Part shown: positions 1-10,982 of the stretch, piece after piece
Layout of the letters: each line of letters begins with the position of its first letter
Position numbering within the stretch: the stretch's first letter is position 1
NCBI RefSeq assembly: GCF_046297595.1
Contig: NZ_JBKBHT010000001.1
Span: 372,001-436,000 of the forward strand
Source: Ferrovibrio sp046297595
GTDB taxonomy: Bacteria; Pseudomonadota; Alphaproteobacteria; Ferrovibrionales; Ferrovibrionaceae
Direction: 5' to 3'
DNA: 64,000 nucleotides
Program-made: the position numbers and the translations under genes
Notes under the pieces: model-generated
What the model was told of the DNA's origin: nothing
Databases searched by the model: none
What the model saw: the letters and a program-made list of their open reading frames with translations, nothing else

Positions 1-185
1 ATGTCAGGCAGGCCCACATCGAGTAGCATAAGGTCGAAGTGTTCGCCCGGCACCAGCGCCAGCGCACTGCCGGCGTCGTTCACGCAAACAGCCGAGAATT
101 CCCGGGTGGTTTCCAGTTGCTCGGCCAGCAGGGATTGCAGGGTACGGTCGTCGTCGACCAGCAGCACACGCTTCTGTCCGCTCAT
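1..185 (-). CDS. Response regulator receiver domain (partial, cut by window edge)
   Basis: Only the first 61 codons are visible; the gene runs off the left edge. The protein starts MSGQKRVLLVDDD, with the acidic cluster D11-D13, and has the phospho-acceptor D56 in LMLLDVGLPD, the order of a CheY-like receiver domain. The output domain is outside the window, so neither the family nor the target can be named. The ATG is preceded by a strong GAGGAGGGGG ribosome site. It lies 12 nt after the hydrolase stop, so it is probably the last gene of the carA-carB-greA-hydrolase transcript or of part of it. Confidence 0.85.
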   Translation of the reverse strand, partial: MSGQKRVLLVDDDRTLQSLLAEQLETTREFSAVCVNDAGSALALVPGEHFDLMLLDVGLPD

Positions 186-197
186 TCCCCCTCCTCC

Positions 198-1070
198 TCA
201 GCCCAGCATGCCTGCCATGATGGCCTGCAGATCGGCGCCCGGCTGGGCCATGCCATGTACGATATCGAAATGATGCCGGTCCGGCGCTGTGATCGCGGTC
301 ACCTTGCCGCCACGCAGCCTGTAGGCCGTCACGAAATCGTGTTGCTGTTCAAGGAAAGCCGGCGTCTCGGCGCCGCCCACGGCGCAGACCAGCGGCGGCA
401 GCGGCCGCGCCCAGCCCGCCACCAGCGGCAGCGGAGAATTGCGCAGAGCAACCACGTCATCCATGCCCAGACGGTCGTTCAGATAGCAATGGCGGATCGG
501 CATCAGATCGTAGAGACCGGAAATGCTCAGGCCACCCTTCACCAGGTCGGCCGGGGCCGCACCATCCAGCTTCTCCCATTCAGTCAGCGCCGCCATGGCA
601 GTAAGATGCCCGCCAGCGGAATGGCCGCTGACGAAGATGCGGCTGCGGTCGAAATCCAGCGGAGCCGCCTCGCGCCACAGCCACAGCAGGGCGCGGCGGA
701 TCGAGGCCACGATACGATCCATGTCGGCCTCGGGCGCCAGCGGATAATTCAGGATCGCCACATTCGCCAAAGGAGAATCTCCTGGGCCGGCAATACCGTT
801 GGCAATGAAGCTGAACGACGATTTATCGAGCGCCTGCCAGTAGCCGCCATGGATGAAAACCATAAGCGGCTTGCCGGGTTCGGATGCCGTGAACAGGTCC
901 AGCGTTTCGCGCGGATGCGCGCCGTAGGCCAGGTCCAGCCGGCAGGGCAGCGCCTGCCGTGCCGTAACGCTTTCGGCCGCCCAGCGGTCGATATCCTGCT
1001 GGTGCGTCGGCACTGCCGCACGATTGTTGTACAGCCGGTCGAGAGTCGCGCGATCCATCGGGACTCCCAT
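198..1070 (-). CDS. Alpha/beta hydrolase, kynurenine-formamidase-like
   Basis: A 290-aa serine hydrolase. Visible motifs are the oxyanion-hole HGGYW at residues 74-78, the nucleophile elbow GHSAGG with S151, a probable acid E235 and the catalytic histidine H267 in DRHHFDIV. HGGYW and this layout are typical of the KynB/arylformamidase-like and carboxylesterase branch. No kyn genes are nearby, so the substrate is unknown. A longer open frame reaches 1130 but would overlap greA, so the start MGVPMDR at 1070 (16 nt after greA) is chosen; MDRATL at 1058 is an alternative with a GGGAG site. It sits between greA and the response regulator on the same strand. Confidence 0.8.
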   Translation of the reverse strand: MGVPMDRATLDRLYNNRAAVPTHQQDIDRWAAESVTARQALPCRLDLAYGAHPRETLDLFTASEPGKPLMVFIHGGYWQALDKSSFSFIANGIAGPGDSPLANVAILNYPLAPEADMDRIVASIRRALLWLWREAAPLDFDRSRIFVSGHSAGGHLTAMAALTEWEKLDGAAPADLVKGGLSISGLYDLMPIRHCYLNDRLGMDDVVALRNSPLPLVAGWARPLPPLVCAVGGAETPAFLEQQHDFVTAYRLRGGKVTAITAPDRHHFDIVHGMAQPGADLQAIMAGMLG

Positions 1071-1086
1071 CGTCCTGCCTCGTATC

Positions 1087-1560
1087 CTACTTGTACTCGA
1101 CCGAGACGATCTCGTAGGCCTTGGCGCCACCCGGCGTGGTCACTTCGACGGTATCGCCCTCGGCCTTGCCTACCAGCGCGCGCGCCAGCGGCGCGGTGAT
1201 CGAGAGCAGGCCAGACTTGATATCGGCCTCGTCGGCACCGACGATCTGGTAGGAGCTTTCTTCGCCGCTGTCTTCATCGGCCAGCACAACCGTGGCGCCG
1301 AATTTCACCTTGTCGCCCGACAGTTTGGAGACGTCGATCACCTCGGCCCGGCGCAGCTTGTCCTCTAGCTCGAGGATGCGCGTCTCGATCCAGCCCTGGC
1401 GCTCTTTCGCGGCATGGTATTCGGCGTTCTCCGACAAATCGCCATGCTCGCGCGCTTCCGAAATGGCGCGGATGACAGCCGGACGCTCCACCGTCTTCAG
1501 ATTCTTCAGCTCGGCCTCCAGACGCTGGTAGCCGGTCGCGGTCATCGGAATCTTCTGCAT
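1087..1560 (-). CDS. greA: Transcription elongation factor GreA
   Basis: A 157-aa protein of normal GreA length. It rescues backtracked RNA polymerase by stimulating transcript cleavage through the secondary channel. The N-terminal coiled coil (about 1-75) carries the conserved tip DLSENAEYHAA with acidic residues D41 and E44. The C-terminal half is the FKBP-like domain with the GDTVEV and YEIVSVEY strands. AGGAAGGGG lies just before the ATG. It is 30 nt downstream of carB on the same strand, a common alphaproteobacterial arrangement, so it is probably co-transcribed. Confidence 0.97.
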   Translation of the reverse strand: MQKIPMTATGYQRLEAELKNLKTVERPAVIRAISEAREHGDLSENAEYHAAKERQGWIETRILELEDKLRRAEVIDVSKLSGDKVKFGATVVLADEDSGEESSYQIVGADEADIKSGLLSITAPLARALVGKAEGDTVEVTTPGGAKAYEIVSVEYK

Positions 1561-1590
1561 AATTCCCCTTCCTGTCTGACCGTGAAAAAA

Positions 1591-4500
1591 TCAAAAATAG
1601 GCCTGCAATGGCACTACCGCAAGGCTTCCTGCCCGCAGCGCCTCGATGGCGCGCACGGCCGCCTTGGCGCCGGCCACGGTAGTGAAGTACGGAATCTTGT
1701 TCATCAGAGCCGTACGACGAAGGTCGAAACTATCCCGGATCGAGGCTACGCCTTCCGATGTGTTGAAGACGAGCTGGATTTCACCGTTCTTCATGGAATC
1801 CACCACATGCGGGCGGCCTTCCATAACCTTGTTGATGCGCTTCACCGTGATGCCGTGTTCTTCGAAGAAGCGCGCCGTACCCGCCGTTGCCACAACCTCG
1901 AAGCCCATGTTGACCAGGCGGCGGGCAGCTTCCACCAGAGCTGGCTTGTCGCCGTCGCGCACCGAGATGAACACGCTGCCGGTCAACGGCAGGACAGTAC
2001 CAGCGGCGATCTGGGCTTTCGCAAAGGCGGTACCGAAATCGCGGTCGATGCCCATCACCTCGCCGGTCGACTTCATCTCGGGGCCGAGGATGATGTCGAC
2101 GCCGGGGAAACGCGCGAACGGGAACACGGCTTCTTTCACCGCGATATGGTCGTTTCTGGTTTCATGCAGATTGAAGCTGGCCAGTTTCTCACCCGCCATC
2201 ACGCGCGAGGCGATCTTGGCCAGCGGCTGACCGATGGCCTTGGCTACGAAAGGCACGGTGCGCGAGGCACGCGGATTGACCTCCAGGATGTAGACCACCC
2301 CGTCCTTCACCGCATATTGCACGTTCATCAGGCCAACGACGTTGAGCGCACGCGCCAGGGCCTCGGTCTGCTGCTTGATCTCGTCGATGATCGCCGGGGC
2401 CAGGCTGTAGGGCGGCAGGGTGCAGGCGCTGTCGCCGGAATGGATGCCGGCTTCCTCGATATGCTCCATCACGCCGGCAACGAACTGCGTCTCGCCATCG
2501 GCCAGGCAGTCGACGTCCACCTCGATGGCATCCGACAGGTAGCTGTCGATCAGCACCGGGGAGGAACCCGACACTTTCACCGCCTCGGTCATGTAGCGTT
2601 CGAGCTGTGCGCTGTTGCGCACGATTTCCATGGCGCGGCCGCCCAGCACATAGGACGGGCGGATCACCACCGGATAACCGATCTTGGCCACCACGGCGCG
2701 CGCTTCGTCTTCGGAGCGCGCTATGCCGTTGGCGGGCTGCTTGAGATTGAGTTTCTGCAGCAGCTGCTGGAAACGTTCGCGGTCCTCGGCCAGGTCGATG
2801 GCATCCGGCGAGGTGCCGAGGATCGGCACATTCGCAGCCTCCAGGCCGGCGGCGAGTTTCAGCGGCGTCTGACCGCCGAACTGCACGATCACGCCCAGCA
2901 GTTTTCCCGTCGACTGTTCGACGCGCACGATCTCAAGCACGTCCTCCACGGTCAGCGGCTCGAAATACAGGCGATCCGAAGTGTCATAATCAGTCGAAAC
3001 GGTTTCCGGGTTGCAGTTGACCATGATGGTCTCGAACCCGGCGTCCTTCAGCGCATAGGCGGCGTGCACACAGCAATAATCGAATTCGATGCCCTGGCCG
3101 ATGCGGTTCGGTCCACCGCCCAGGATCATCACTTTGGTGCGATCCTGTGGCTGCGCCTCGCATTCCGCCTGCGCGCCAAATTCGTAGGTCGAATACATGT
3201 AGGGCGTGCGGCTCTCGAATTCCGCCGCGCAGGTATCCACCCGCTTGAAGACCGGCGTGACGCCCAGCTTGCGCCGCTGCGCCGCCACATCGGCCTCTTT
3301 CTGGCCGGCCAGTTCGGCCAGCCGGGCATCAGAGAAGCCCATGCGCTTCAGGCTCAACAGGCTGTCGGCATCCTTGGGCAGACCTTCCTTGCGGATGCGC
3401 TGCTCGGTGCGCACGATCTCGGCGATCTGCTCCAGGAACCAGGGATCGTATTTGCAGGCGGCCTGCACCTCAGGCACGCTCAGGCCATGGCGGAAGGCCT
3501 GCGCGATCACCAGCAGGCGGTCGGGCGTCGGCCGCGCGAGCGCCGCGACGATGGCTTCCTTGCCGTCAGACTCCTCGGCATCGGGGATCACGACTTCGTT
3601 CAGGCCGGTGAGGCCGGTTTCCATCGAGCGCAGCGCCTTCTGCAGGCTTTCCTGGAAGCTGCGCCCCATCGACATCGCCTCGCCCACCGACTTCATCGAG
3701 GTGTTCAGCAAGCGATCGGTGCCGGGGAACTTCTCGAAGGTGAAGCGCGGCATCTTGGTGACGATGTAATCGATAGTCGGCTCAAACGACGCCGGCGTCA
3801 CGCCGGTGATGTCGTTCATCAGTTCGTCCAGCGTGTAGCCGATGGCAAGCTTGGCCGCCACCTTGGCGATGGGGAAGCCCGTCGCCTTGGACGCCAGCGC
3901 CGACGAGCGCGACACGCGCGGGTTCATCTCGATCACCACCATGCGGCCATCGGCCGGGTTGACCGCGAACTGCACATTCGAACCGCCGGTCTCCACGCCG
4001 ATCTCGCGCAGCACCGCCATCGAGGCGTCGCGCATGATCTGGTATTCCTTGTCGGTCAGCGTCAGTGCCGGCGCGACGGTCACACTGTCGCCGGTATGCA
4101 CGCCCATCGGATCGATATTCTCAATCGAGCAGATGATGATGCAGTTGTCCTTGCGGTCGCGGACAACCTCCATCTCGTATTCCTTCCACCCCAGCACCGA
4201 TTCATCGATCAGCACTTCCGTGGTGGGCGAGGCATCGAGGCCGCGGGCGACGATCTCGTCGAATTCCTCGCGCGTATAGGCAATACCGCCACCGGTGCCG
4301 GCCAGCGTGAACGACGGCCGGATCACCGCCGGCAGGCCGACAGTGGCGAGCAGCGCGCGGGCTTCCTCCAGCGTATGCGCAGTGCCCGAACGCGGCATGT
4401 CGAGCTTCAGGCGGTTCATCGCCTGACGGAACTGCTCGCGATCCTCGGCCATCTCGATGGCCTCGCGGGTGGCGCCAATCATCTTGACGCCGAACTTCTT

Positions 4501-4824
4501 GAGCACGCCCTGCTCGTCCAGCTTCATCGCGGTATTCAGCGCGGTCTGGCCGCCCATGGTGGGCAGCAGCGCGTCGGGCCGCTCTTTCTCGATCACCTTG
4601 GCGACGATCTCGGGCGTGATCGGCTCGATATAGGTGGCATCCGCCAGGCCCGGATCGGTCATGATCGTGGCCGGGTTGGAATTGATCAGGATGACGCGAT
4701 AGCCCTCTTCCCTCAGCGCCTTGCAGGCCTGCGTGCCGGAATAGTCGAATTCGCAGGCCTGGCCGATCACGATGGGACCGGCGCCGATGATGAGGATGCT
4801 TTTGATGTCAGTACGTTTGGGCAT
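1591..4824 (-). CDS. carB: Carbamoyl-phosphate synthase large subunit
   Basis: 1077 aa, the normal CarB length. It makes carbamoyl phosphate from bicarbonate, ammonia and two ATP for pyrimidine and arginine synthesis. The internal duplication is clear: GAGPIVIGQACEFDYSG near residue 13 and GGGPNRIGQGIEFDYC in the second half each open an ATP-grasp synthetase unit. A C-terminal MGS-like allosteric domain (about 940-1077) follows. The glutaminase partner CarA is encoded 27 nt upstream on the same strand. No frameshift or missing block is visible. Confidence 0.98.
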   Translation of the reverse strand: MPKRTDIKSILIIGAGPIVIGQACEFDYSGTQACKALREEGYRVILINSNPATIMTDPGLADATYIEPITPEIVAKVIEKERPDALLPTMGGQTALNTAMKLDEQGVLKKFGVKMIGATREAIEMAEDREQFRQAMNRLKLDMPRSGTAHTLEEARALLATVGLPAVIRPSFTLAGTGGGIAYTREEFDEIVARGLDASPTTEVLIDESVLGWKEYEMEVVRDRKDNCIIICSIENIDPMGVHTGDSVTVAPALTLTDKEYQIMRDASMAVLREIGVETGGSNVQFAVNPADGRMVVIEMNPRVSRSSALASKATGFPIAKVAAKLAIGYTLDELMNDITGVTPASFEPTIDYIVTKMPRFTFEKFPGTDRLLNTSMKSVGEAMSMGRSFQESLQKALRSMETGLTGLNEVVIPDAEESDGKEAIVAALARPTPDRLLVIAQAFRHGLSVPEVQAACKYDPWFLEQIAEIVRTEQRIRKEGLPKDADSLLSLKRMGFSDARLAELAGQKEADVAAQRRKLGVTPVFKRVDTCAAEFESRTPYMYSTYEFGAQAECEAQPQDRTKVMILGGGPNRIGQGIEFDYCCVHAAYALKDAGFETIMVNCNPETVSTDYDTSDRLYFEPLTVEDVLEIVRVEQSTGKLLGVIVQFGGQTPLKLAAGLEAANVPILGTSPDAIDLAEDRERFQQLLQKLNLKQPANGIARSEDEARAVVAKIGYPVVIRPSYVLGGRAMEIVRNSAQLERYMTEAVKVSGSSPVLIDSYLSDAIEVDVDCLADGETQFVAGVMEHIEEAGIHSGDSACTLPPYSLAPAIIDEIKQQTEALARALNVVGLMNVQYAVKDGVVYILEVNPRASRTVPFVAKAIGQPLAKIASRVMAGEKLASFNLHETRNDHIAVKEAVFPFARFPGVDIILGPEMKSTGEVMGIDRDFGTAFAKAQIAAGTVLPLTGSVFISVRDGDKPALVEAARRLVNMGFEVVATAGTARFFEEHGITVKRINKVMEGRPHVVDSMKNGEIQLVFNTSEGVASIRDSFDLRRTALMNKIPYFTTVAGAKAAVRAIEALRAGSLAVVPLQAYF

Positions 4825-4851
4825 GATCCACCTGGAAGCGGCGCCGGCTGC

Positions 4852-6027
4852 TCAGCCGCGCTGCCGCTCCATCAGTTTGACGAAACGATCGAACAGGTAA
4901 TGGCTGTCCTGCGGGCCGGGCGAGGCTTCGGGATGGTATTGCACCGAGAAGACCGGCTTGTCGGTCAGCTTCAGGCCTTCGTTGGAGCCGTCGAACAGCG
5001 AGACATGGCTGCGCACCACATTCTTCGGCAGGCTTTCTTCCACCACGCAGAAACCGTGATTCTGGCTGGTGATCTCCACCTTGCCGGTTTCCAGGTCCTT
5101 CACTGGATGGTTGGCGCCGCGATGGCCACGCTCCATCTTCGCGGTCTTGCCGCCCAGCGCCAGTGCCAGCATCTGGTGGCCGAGGCAAATGCCGAAGACC
5201 GGCTTGCCGCTGTCGACCAGCGCCTTGATGGTGGGCACGGCATAGACGCCGGTAGCGGCCGGGTCGCCCGGGCCGTTGGAGAGGAACACGCCGTCGGGCT
5301 TGTGCCGCAGCACGTCTTCCGCCGTGCTGTTGCCCGGCAGGACGGTGACCTTGCATCCGGCGGTGGCGAGCGACCGCAGAATGTTGCGCTTGATGCCGAA
5401 ATCGAGCGCGACGACGTGGTATTTCGGCGCGGTCTGCCTGCCGTAACCCTGGCCCAGCTGCCAGCGGGTCTCGTCCCAGCTATAGGTCTGGCGGCAGCTC
5501 ACCTCGGCGGCGAGGTCCATGCCTTCCAGGCCGGGCCAGTCCTTCGCCTTGGCATGCAGCGCAGCGAGGTCGAACTTGCCGTCTTTCGCATGGGCGACAA
5601 CGCCGTTGGGCGCGCCCAGGTCGCGGATGCGCCGGGTCATGGCGCGGGTGTCGATGCCCGATACGCCGACCAGGTTGCGCAGCTTCAGCCAATCGTTCAG
5701 GTGGCTGTCGGCGCGGAAATTCGACGGTCCGGTGATCGGCGCGCGCAGGATCAGGCCGCGGGCGGCGATGCCCTGAGTCTCGATATCCTCGGGGTTGGTG
5801 CCGACATTGCCGATATGCGGAAAGGTAAAGGTGATGATCTGGCCGGCATAGGAGGGATCGGTGAGGATTTCCTGGTAGCCGGTCATCGAGGTGTTGAAGC
5901 AGACCTCGCCGACCGCGTCGCCCTCGGCGCCCAGGCCATGGCCCCAGAACACGCTGCCATCCGCCAGCACCACAACGCCGGTATAGCCCGGGCCAGGGGG
6001 TGCGGCGTATTTCAGTGTCTCGGCCAT
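4852..6027 (-). CDS. carA: Carbamoyl-phosphate synthase small subunit (glutaminase)
   Basis: 391 aa from the ATG at 6027. It hydrolyses glutamine and passes ammonia to CarB. The N-terminal CPSase small-chain domain is followed by a class I glutamine amidotransferase domain with the triad C281 (GICLGHQ), H365 and E367 (SVQYHPEAS). The start at MAETLKY is preferred because GGAG stands 6 nt upstream; an in-frame ATG at 6039 would add four residues. The long leader has a promoter and a terminator hairpin (listed separately), so expression may be controlled by attenuation. Confidence 0.97.
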   Translation of the reverse strand: MAETLKYAAPPGPGYTGVVVLADGSVFWGHGLGAEGDAVGEVCFNTSMTGYQEILTDPSYAGQIITFTFPHIGNVGTNPEDIETQGIAARGLILRAPITGPSNFRADSHLNDWLKLRNLVGVSGIDTRAMTRRIRDLGAPNGVVAHAKDGKFDLAALHAKAKDWPGLEGMDLAAEVSCRQTYSWDETRWQLGQGYGRQTAPKYHVVALDFGIKRNILRSLATAGCKVTVLPGNSTAEDVLRHKPDGVFLSNGPGDPAATGVYAVPTIKALVDSGKPVFGICLGHQMLALALGGKTAKMERGHRGANHPVKDLETGKVEITSQNHGFCVVEESLPKNVVRSHVSLFDGSNEGLKLTDKPVFSVQYHPEASPGPQDSHYLFDRFVKLMERQRG

Positions 6028-6084
6028 TGGGGGCTCCATCAAACTCTAATCAGGCAAACTCAAATCAGGCAGGCTGCAGGCCGC

Positions 6085-6128
6085 AAAAAACCACCGGAGG
6101 GCGATACGGGGAACCCGGCTCCGGCGGT
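6085..6128 (-). terminator. Intrinsic terminator in the carA leader (candidate attenuator)
   Basis: On the minus strand ACCGCCGGAG and CTCCGGTGGT form a 10-bp stem (one G-T pair) around a 19-nt GC-rich loop, followed by TTTTT. It lies between the carA promoter (6189-6216) and the carA start (6027), so it would stop transcripts before the gene. No clear competing antiterminator or start-proximal leader peptide was found, so the control signal is unknown. Confidence 0.7.
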
Positions 6129-6188
6129 ACGGCACAGCTGTTCTACGGTGATTTCGGCGGCGGCGGGCGCCGCGTCAACCGAGGCCGG

Positions 6189-6216
6189 ACCATACCAAAA
6201 CGCCCGCCAGCGTCAA
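6189..6216 (-). promoter_or_regulatory. Sigma-70 promoter of carAB-greA
   Basis: Minus-strand hexamers TTGACG (6216-6211) and TATGGT (6194-6189) are separated by 16 nt. Transcription would start near 6181, giving a leader of about 150 nt that contains the terminator hairpin. Confidence 0.6.
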
Positions 6217-6264
6217 GGCCGGGCTTACGCCTAAAAGTGCAGAAAAATCATATATTTATTCCTT

Positions 6265-6293
6265 TTGCGAGTCGTGCCCGCTTGGGCTATGCT
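6265..6293 (+). promoter_or_regulatory. Sigma-70 promoter of yqeY-dnaG
   Basis: TTGCGA (6265-6270) and TATGCT (6288-6293) are 17 nt apart, about 50 nt upstream of the yqeY start. With the divergent carA promoter it accounts for the 316-nt intergenic region 6028-6343; nothing else is apparent there apart from the leader terminator. Confidence 0.5.
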
Positions 6294-6343
6294 GCGCGCC
6301 TTTCAAAAACCGCTCCGATTCCGTTACCGCTGGGGGACATACG

Positions 6344-6802
6344 ATGCTGCGCGAGACGCTCAACCAGGCGCTCAAGGATGCCATGAAGGCGAAGGATGCC
6401 CAGCGCACCGCCACCCTGCGCCTGATCCTCGCCGCCCTGAAGGACCGCGACATCGCCGCCCGCACCTCTGGCGACGACCGCACCGGAATCCCGGAAGACG
6501 CCATCCTGTCTCTGCTCCAGACCATGGTGAAGCAGCGCCGCGAATCGATCACGATGTACGAGCAGGGCGGACGCCAGGACCTGGCCGACAAGGAGAAGTC
6601 CGAGATCGCCGTGATCGAGAGCTTCCTGCCCAAGCAGTTGTCGGAGGCCGAGGTCGAGGCCGCCGCCCGGGCCGCCATCGCCGAAGTCGGTGCCCAGGGC
6701 ATCAAGGACATGGGCAAGGCCATGGGCGTGCTGAAGGCCAAATATGCCGGCCAGATGGACTTCGCCAAGGCTGCGGCTATTCTTAAAAGCCAGCTGAGCT
6801 GA
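6344..6802 (+). CDS. GatB/YqeY domain-containing protein
   Basis: 152 aa, the usual size of stand-alone YqeY proteins, which resemble the helical tail domain of the GatB amidotransferase subunit. YqeY is thought to act on tRNA-dependent amidation or tRNA metabolism, but its exact job is not established. The sequence opens MLRETLNQALKDAMKAKD and contains IESFLPKQLSEAEVEA, both family hallmarks. A GGGGGA ribosome site precedes the ATG. It lies 70 nt upstream of dnaG, in the position rpsU holds in the enterobacterial macromolecular-synthesis operon. Confidence 0.93.
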   Translation: MLRETLNQALKDAMKAKDAQRTATLRLILAALKDRDIAARTSGDDRTGIPEDAILSLLQTMVKQRRESITMYEQGGRQDLADKEKSEIAVIESFLPKQLSEAEVEAAARAAIAEVGAQGIKDMGKAMGVLKAKYAGQMDFAKAAAILKSQLS

Positions 6803-6872
6803 GGGCTGCCGAGTCGCCCGAGTCGGGTCGTTCGGGTAGACGGAAACAGGCAGAATCGGCGCAGGGAGAAGC

Positions 6873-8699
6873 ATGGCGTTCCCCGATTCCTTTCTTGAGG
6901 AACTGCGCAACCGGCTGCCGTTGTCCGGTGTGATCGGCCGCTCGGTGCGGCTGATCAAGCGCGGCCGCGAATTCACCGGCCTCTGCCCCTTCCACAACGA
7001 AAAGTCGCCCTCCTTCACGGTCAACGACGACAAGGGTTTCTTTCATTGCTTCGGCTGCGGCGCCCATGGCGACGTGATCGGCTTCGTCATGCGCAACAGC
7101 GGCCTCGCCTTCCCCGAAGCCGTCGAACAACTGGCGCAGGAAGCCGGTCTGGCCGTACCCCAGGTCCGCCCCGAAGACCGCCAGAAGGCCGATCAGGTCG
7201 CCACCCTGGGCAAGGCCATGGAAGAGGCCGCCAAATGGTTCCAGGCCCAGTTGCAGGCCGGCGTGGGTGCCGAGGCGCGCGCCTATATCCAGAAACGTGG
7301 CCTGAAGCCGGAAACCGTCGAGCGTTTTCGTCTGGGCTACGCGCCGCAGAGCCGCACGGCATTGAAGGAGGCCTTGCTGGCGCGCGGCCTGCCCGAGCCG
7401 CTGCTGGTCGAGGCCGGCCTTCTGATCAAGCCCGAGGATGGCGGCCCCAGCTACGACCGTTTCCGCCATCGTGTGATGTTCCCGATTGGCGACCGGCGCG
7501 GTCGCGTGATTGCCTTCGGCGGGCGGGCGCTGGACCCCGATGCGCCGGCGAAATACCTGAACTCGCCGGAAACCCCGCTCTTCCACAAAGGGCGCAATCT
7601 TTACAACCATGCGCTGGCCCGCGAGGTGGCGCGCGAAAGCGGCACTGTGGTGGTGGTGGAAGGCTACATGGACGTGATCGCGCTGGCCCAGGCCGGCATC
7701 GAGCATGCCGTGGCCCCGCTGGGCACCGCGCTGACCGAAGAACAGATCGCCCTGCTCTGGCGCCTGAGCGCCGAGCCGATCCTGTGCTTCGACGGCGACA
7801 ATGCCGGCATCCGGGCCGCCATGCGGGCGGCCGACCGCGCCCTGCCCCTGCTGGAACCCGGCCACTCCTTCCGCTTTGCCATCCTGCCGGGCGGCCAGGA
7901 TCCGGACGATCTGGTGCGCAGCCAGGGCCGCCAGGCCATGGAAGAGGTTTTGGCCGCCGCCCTACCCATGGCCGACATCCTCTGGCGCAAGGAAACCGAA
8001 GGCCGGCCGCTGGACACCCCGGAGCGCCGGGCCGCCCTGGAGGCTGCCCTGTTCGGCCTGGCCGGCCAGATCCGGAACCCGGCTGTCCAGAATCACTACC
8101 GCGACCATTTCCGCAGCCGCCTGCGCACCCTGTTTGCCCCGCCGCCCCGGACCTGGACCCCGCGCAACCGGCCAGGCTTCCCTAACGGAAGGCTGCCGCA
8201 GCCCGAGGGATTCCGCGGCCCCATGACCTCCAGCCTGGAAAGGACGGAAAAGGCCCTGCTGGCCGCCGTTCTGGCCCATCCCTGGCTGCTGGAGGAACAC
8301 GGAGAGGCTTTTGGCGCCCTGGCCTTCCCGCCGGGGCCGCTTGACAGCCTTAAGAGCCGGATTCTAGAAGAAGCCTCCCGCCATCCGGGTCTTGACGGCG
8401 AGGCCTTCGCAACCCATCTCAGGCAGCGAGGACTCGGCGCTCAGCTCGACCTTGTGACTGGCGAGGCCGGGCGGATTCTGGAGCCGTTTGCGCGCAGCGA
8501 AACCCCACCGGACAAGGTAGAGCGAGGGTGGTGGCAGGCCGTGCAGCGTTACCGGTTGGCGGAACTGGAACAGGAGCTGGCGGCGGCGGAGGCTGAGCTG
8601 GCGAACAATACCAATCCCGAGGCATGGCAGCGCTTCATGGCCCTGAAGGCAGAGGTCGGTTCGGCGCGCAGCCAGGTTTCGGCATCGGATACGGATTGA
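6873..8699 (+). CDS. dnaG: DNA primase DnaG
   Basis: 608 aa. It synthesises RNA primers at the replication fork. The N-terminal CHC2 zinc ribbon is present with C38, H41, C59 and C62 (CPFHNEKSPSF, HCFGCGAHGD). The central TOPRIM catalytic core follows, with VEGYMDVIAL and LCFDGDNAG supplying the acidic residues. The C-terminal region should be the DnaB-binding helical domain. AGGGAG lies before the ATG. A hairpin with a T-run starts at the stop codon, partly separating dnaG from rpoD. Confidence 0.97.
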   Translation: MAFPDSFLEELRNRLPLSGVIGRSVRLIKRGREFTGLCPFHNEKSPSFTVNDDKGFFHCFGCGAHGDVIGFVMRNSGLAFPEAVEQLAQEAGLAVPQVRPEDRQKADQVATLGKAMEEAAKWFQAQLQAGVGAEARAYIQKRGLKPETVERFRLGYAPQSRTALKEALLARGLPEPLLVEAGLLIKPEDGGPSYDRFRHRVMFPIGDRRGRVIAFGGRALDPDAPAKYLNSPETPLFHKGRNLYNHALAREVARESGTVVVVEGYMDVIALAQAGIEHAVAPLGTALTEEQIALLWRLSAEPILCFDGDNAGIRAAMRAADRALPLLEPGHSFRFAILPGGQDPDDLVRSQGRQAMEEVLAAALPMADILWRKETEGRPLDTPERRAALEAALFGLAGQIRNPAVQNHYRDHFRSRLRTLFAPPPRTWTPRNRPGFPNGRLPQPEGFRGPMTSSLERTEKALLAAVLAHPWLLEEHGEAFGALAFPPGPLDSLKSRILEEASRHPGLDGEAFATHLRQRGLGAQLDLVTGEAGRILEPFARSETPPDKVERGWWQAVQRYRLAELEQELAAAEAELANNTNPEAWQRFMALKAEVGSARSQVSASDTD

Positions 8700-8733
8700 G
8701 CCGTTCCCTCAACGGGGCGGCTTTGTGTTTTTT
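8699..8733 (+). terminator. Hairpin with T-run between dnaG and rpoD
   Basis: AGCCG (8699-8703) pairs with CGGCT (8718-8722), with an inner CCC/GGG stem, followed by TTGTGTTTTTT. It probably attenuates read-through into rpoD, like the internal terminators of other dnaG-rpoD operons. Confidence 0.55.
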
Positions 8734-8760
8734 ACGAGATAGGAAGAGTTAGGAACCGGC

Positions 8761-10815
<2,055 letters not shown>

Positions 10816-10820
10816 GACCA

Positions 10821-10849
10821 GCGCCCCGGAACCCCGGGGCGTTCGTTTT
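10821..10849 (+). terminator. rpoD intrinsic terminator
   Basis: CGCCCCGG (10822-10829) and CCGGGGCG (10834-10841) form a perfect 8-bp stem with loop AACC, followed by TTCGTTTT, 6 nt after the rpoD stop. A second short inverted repeat (CGGGCGG/CCGCCCG, 10865-10881) without a T-run lies between it and the tRNA. Confidence 0.85.
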
Positions 10850-10890
10850 CCCGGGAGCGCTTTTCGGGCGGTTTCCGCCCGGAACAGGTG

Positions 10891-10967
10891 GGGCCTGTAG
10901 CTCAACTGGTTAGAGCCGGCCGCTCATAACGGTCTGGTTGCAGGTTCAAGTCCTGCCGGGCCCACCA
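10891..10967 (+). tRNA. tRNA-Ile (CAU anticodon, tRNA-Ile2 type); transposon attachment gene
   Basis: A 77-nt cloverleaf with encoded CCA. The acceptor arms GGGCCTG/CGGGCCC pair with one G-T, and the anticodon loop is CTCATAA (CAU). The sequence resembles E. coli ileX, the lysidine-modified tRNA that reads AUA, more than elongator or initiator tRNA-Met; automated tools may label it Met. The gene is intact. The Tn7-like element begins 20 bp past its 3' end, so it is probably the target-recognition locus. Confidence 0.9.
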
Positions 10968-10982
10968 TTTCCCGCCTCCCCC

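Noticed and set aside
6143..6193. Short Arg/Pro-rich leader peptide in the carA leader
   Set aside because: Its ATG falls in the -10 hexamer TATGGT, so it would not be in the transcript, and it has no ribosome site.
1414..6234. A 1606-codon plus-strand open frame opposite carB and carA
   Set aside because: It mirrors two unmistakable genes on the other strand and has a His/Arg/Gln-rich composition typical of antisense reading of GC-rich DNA.
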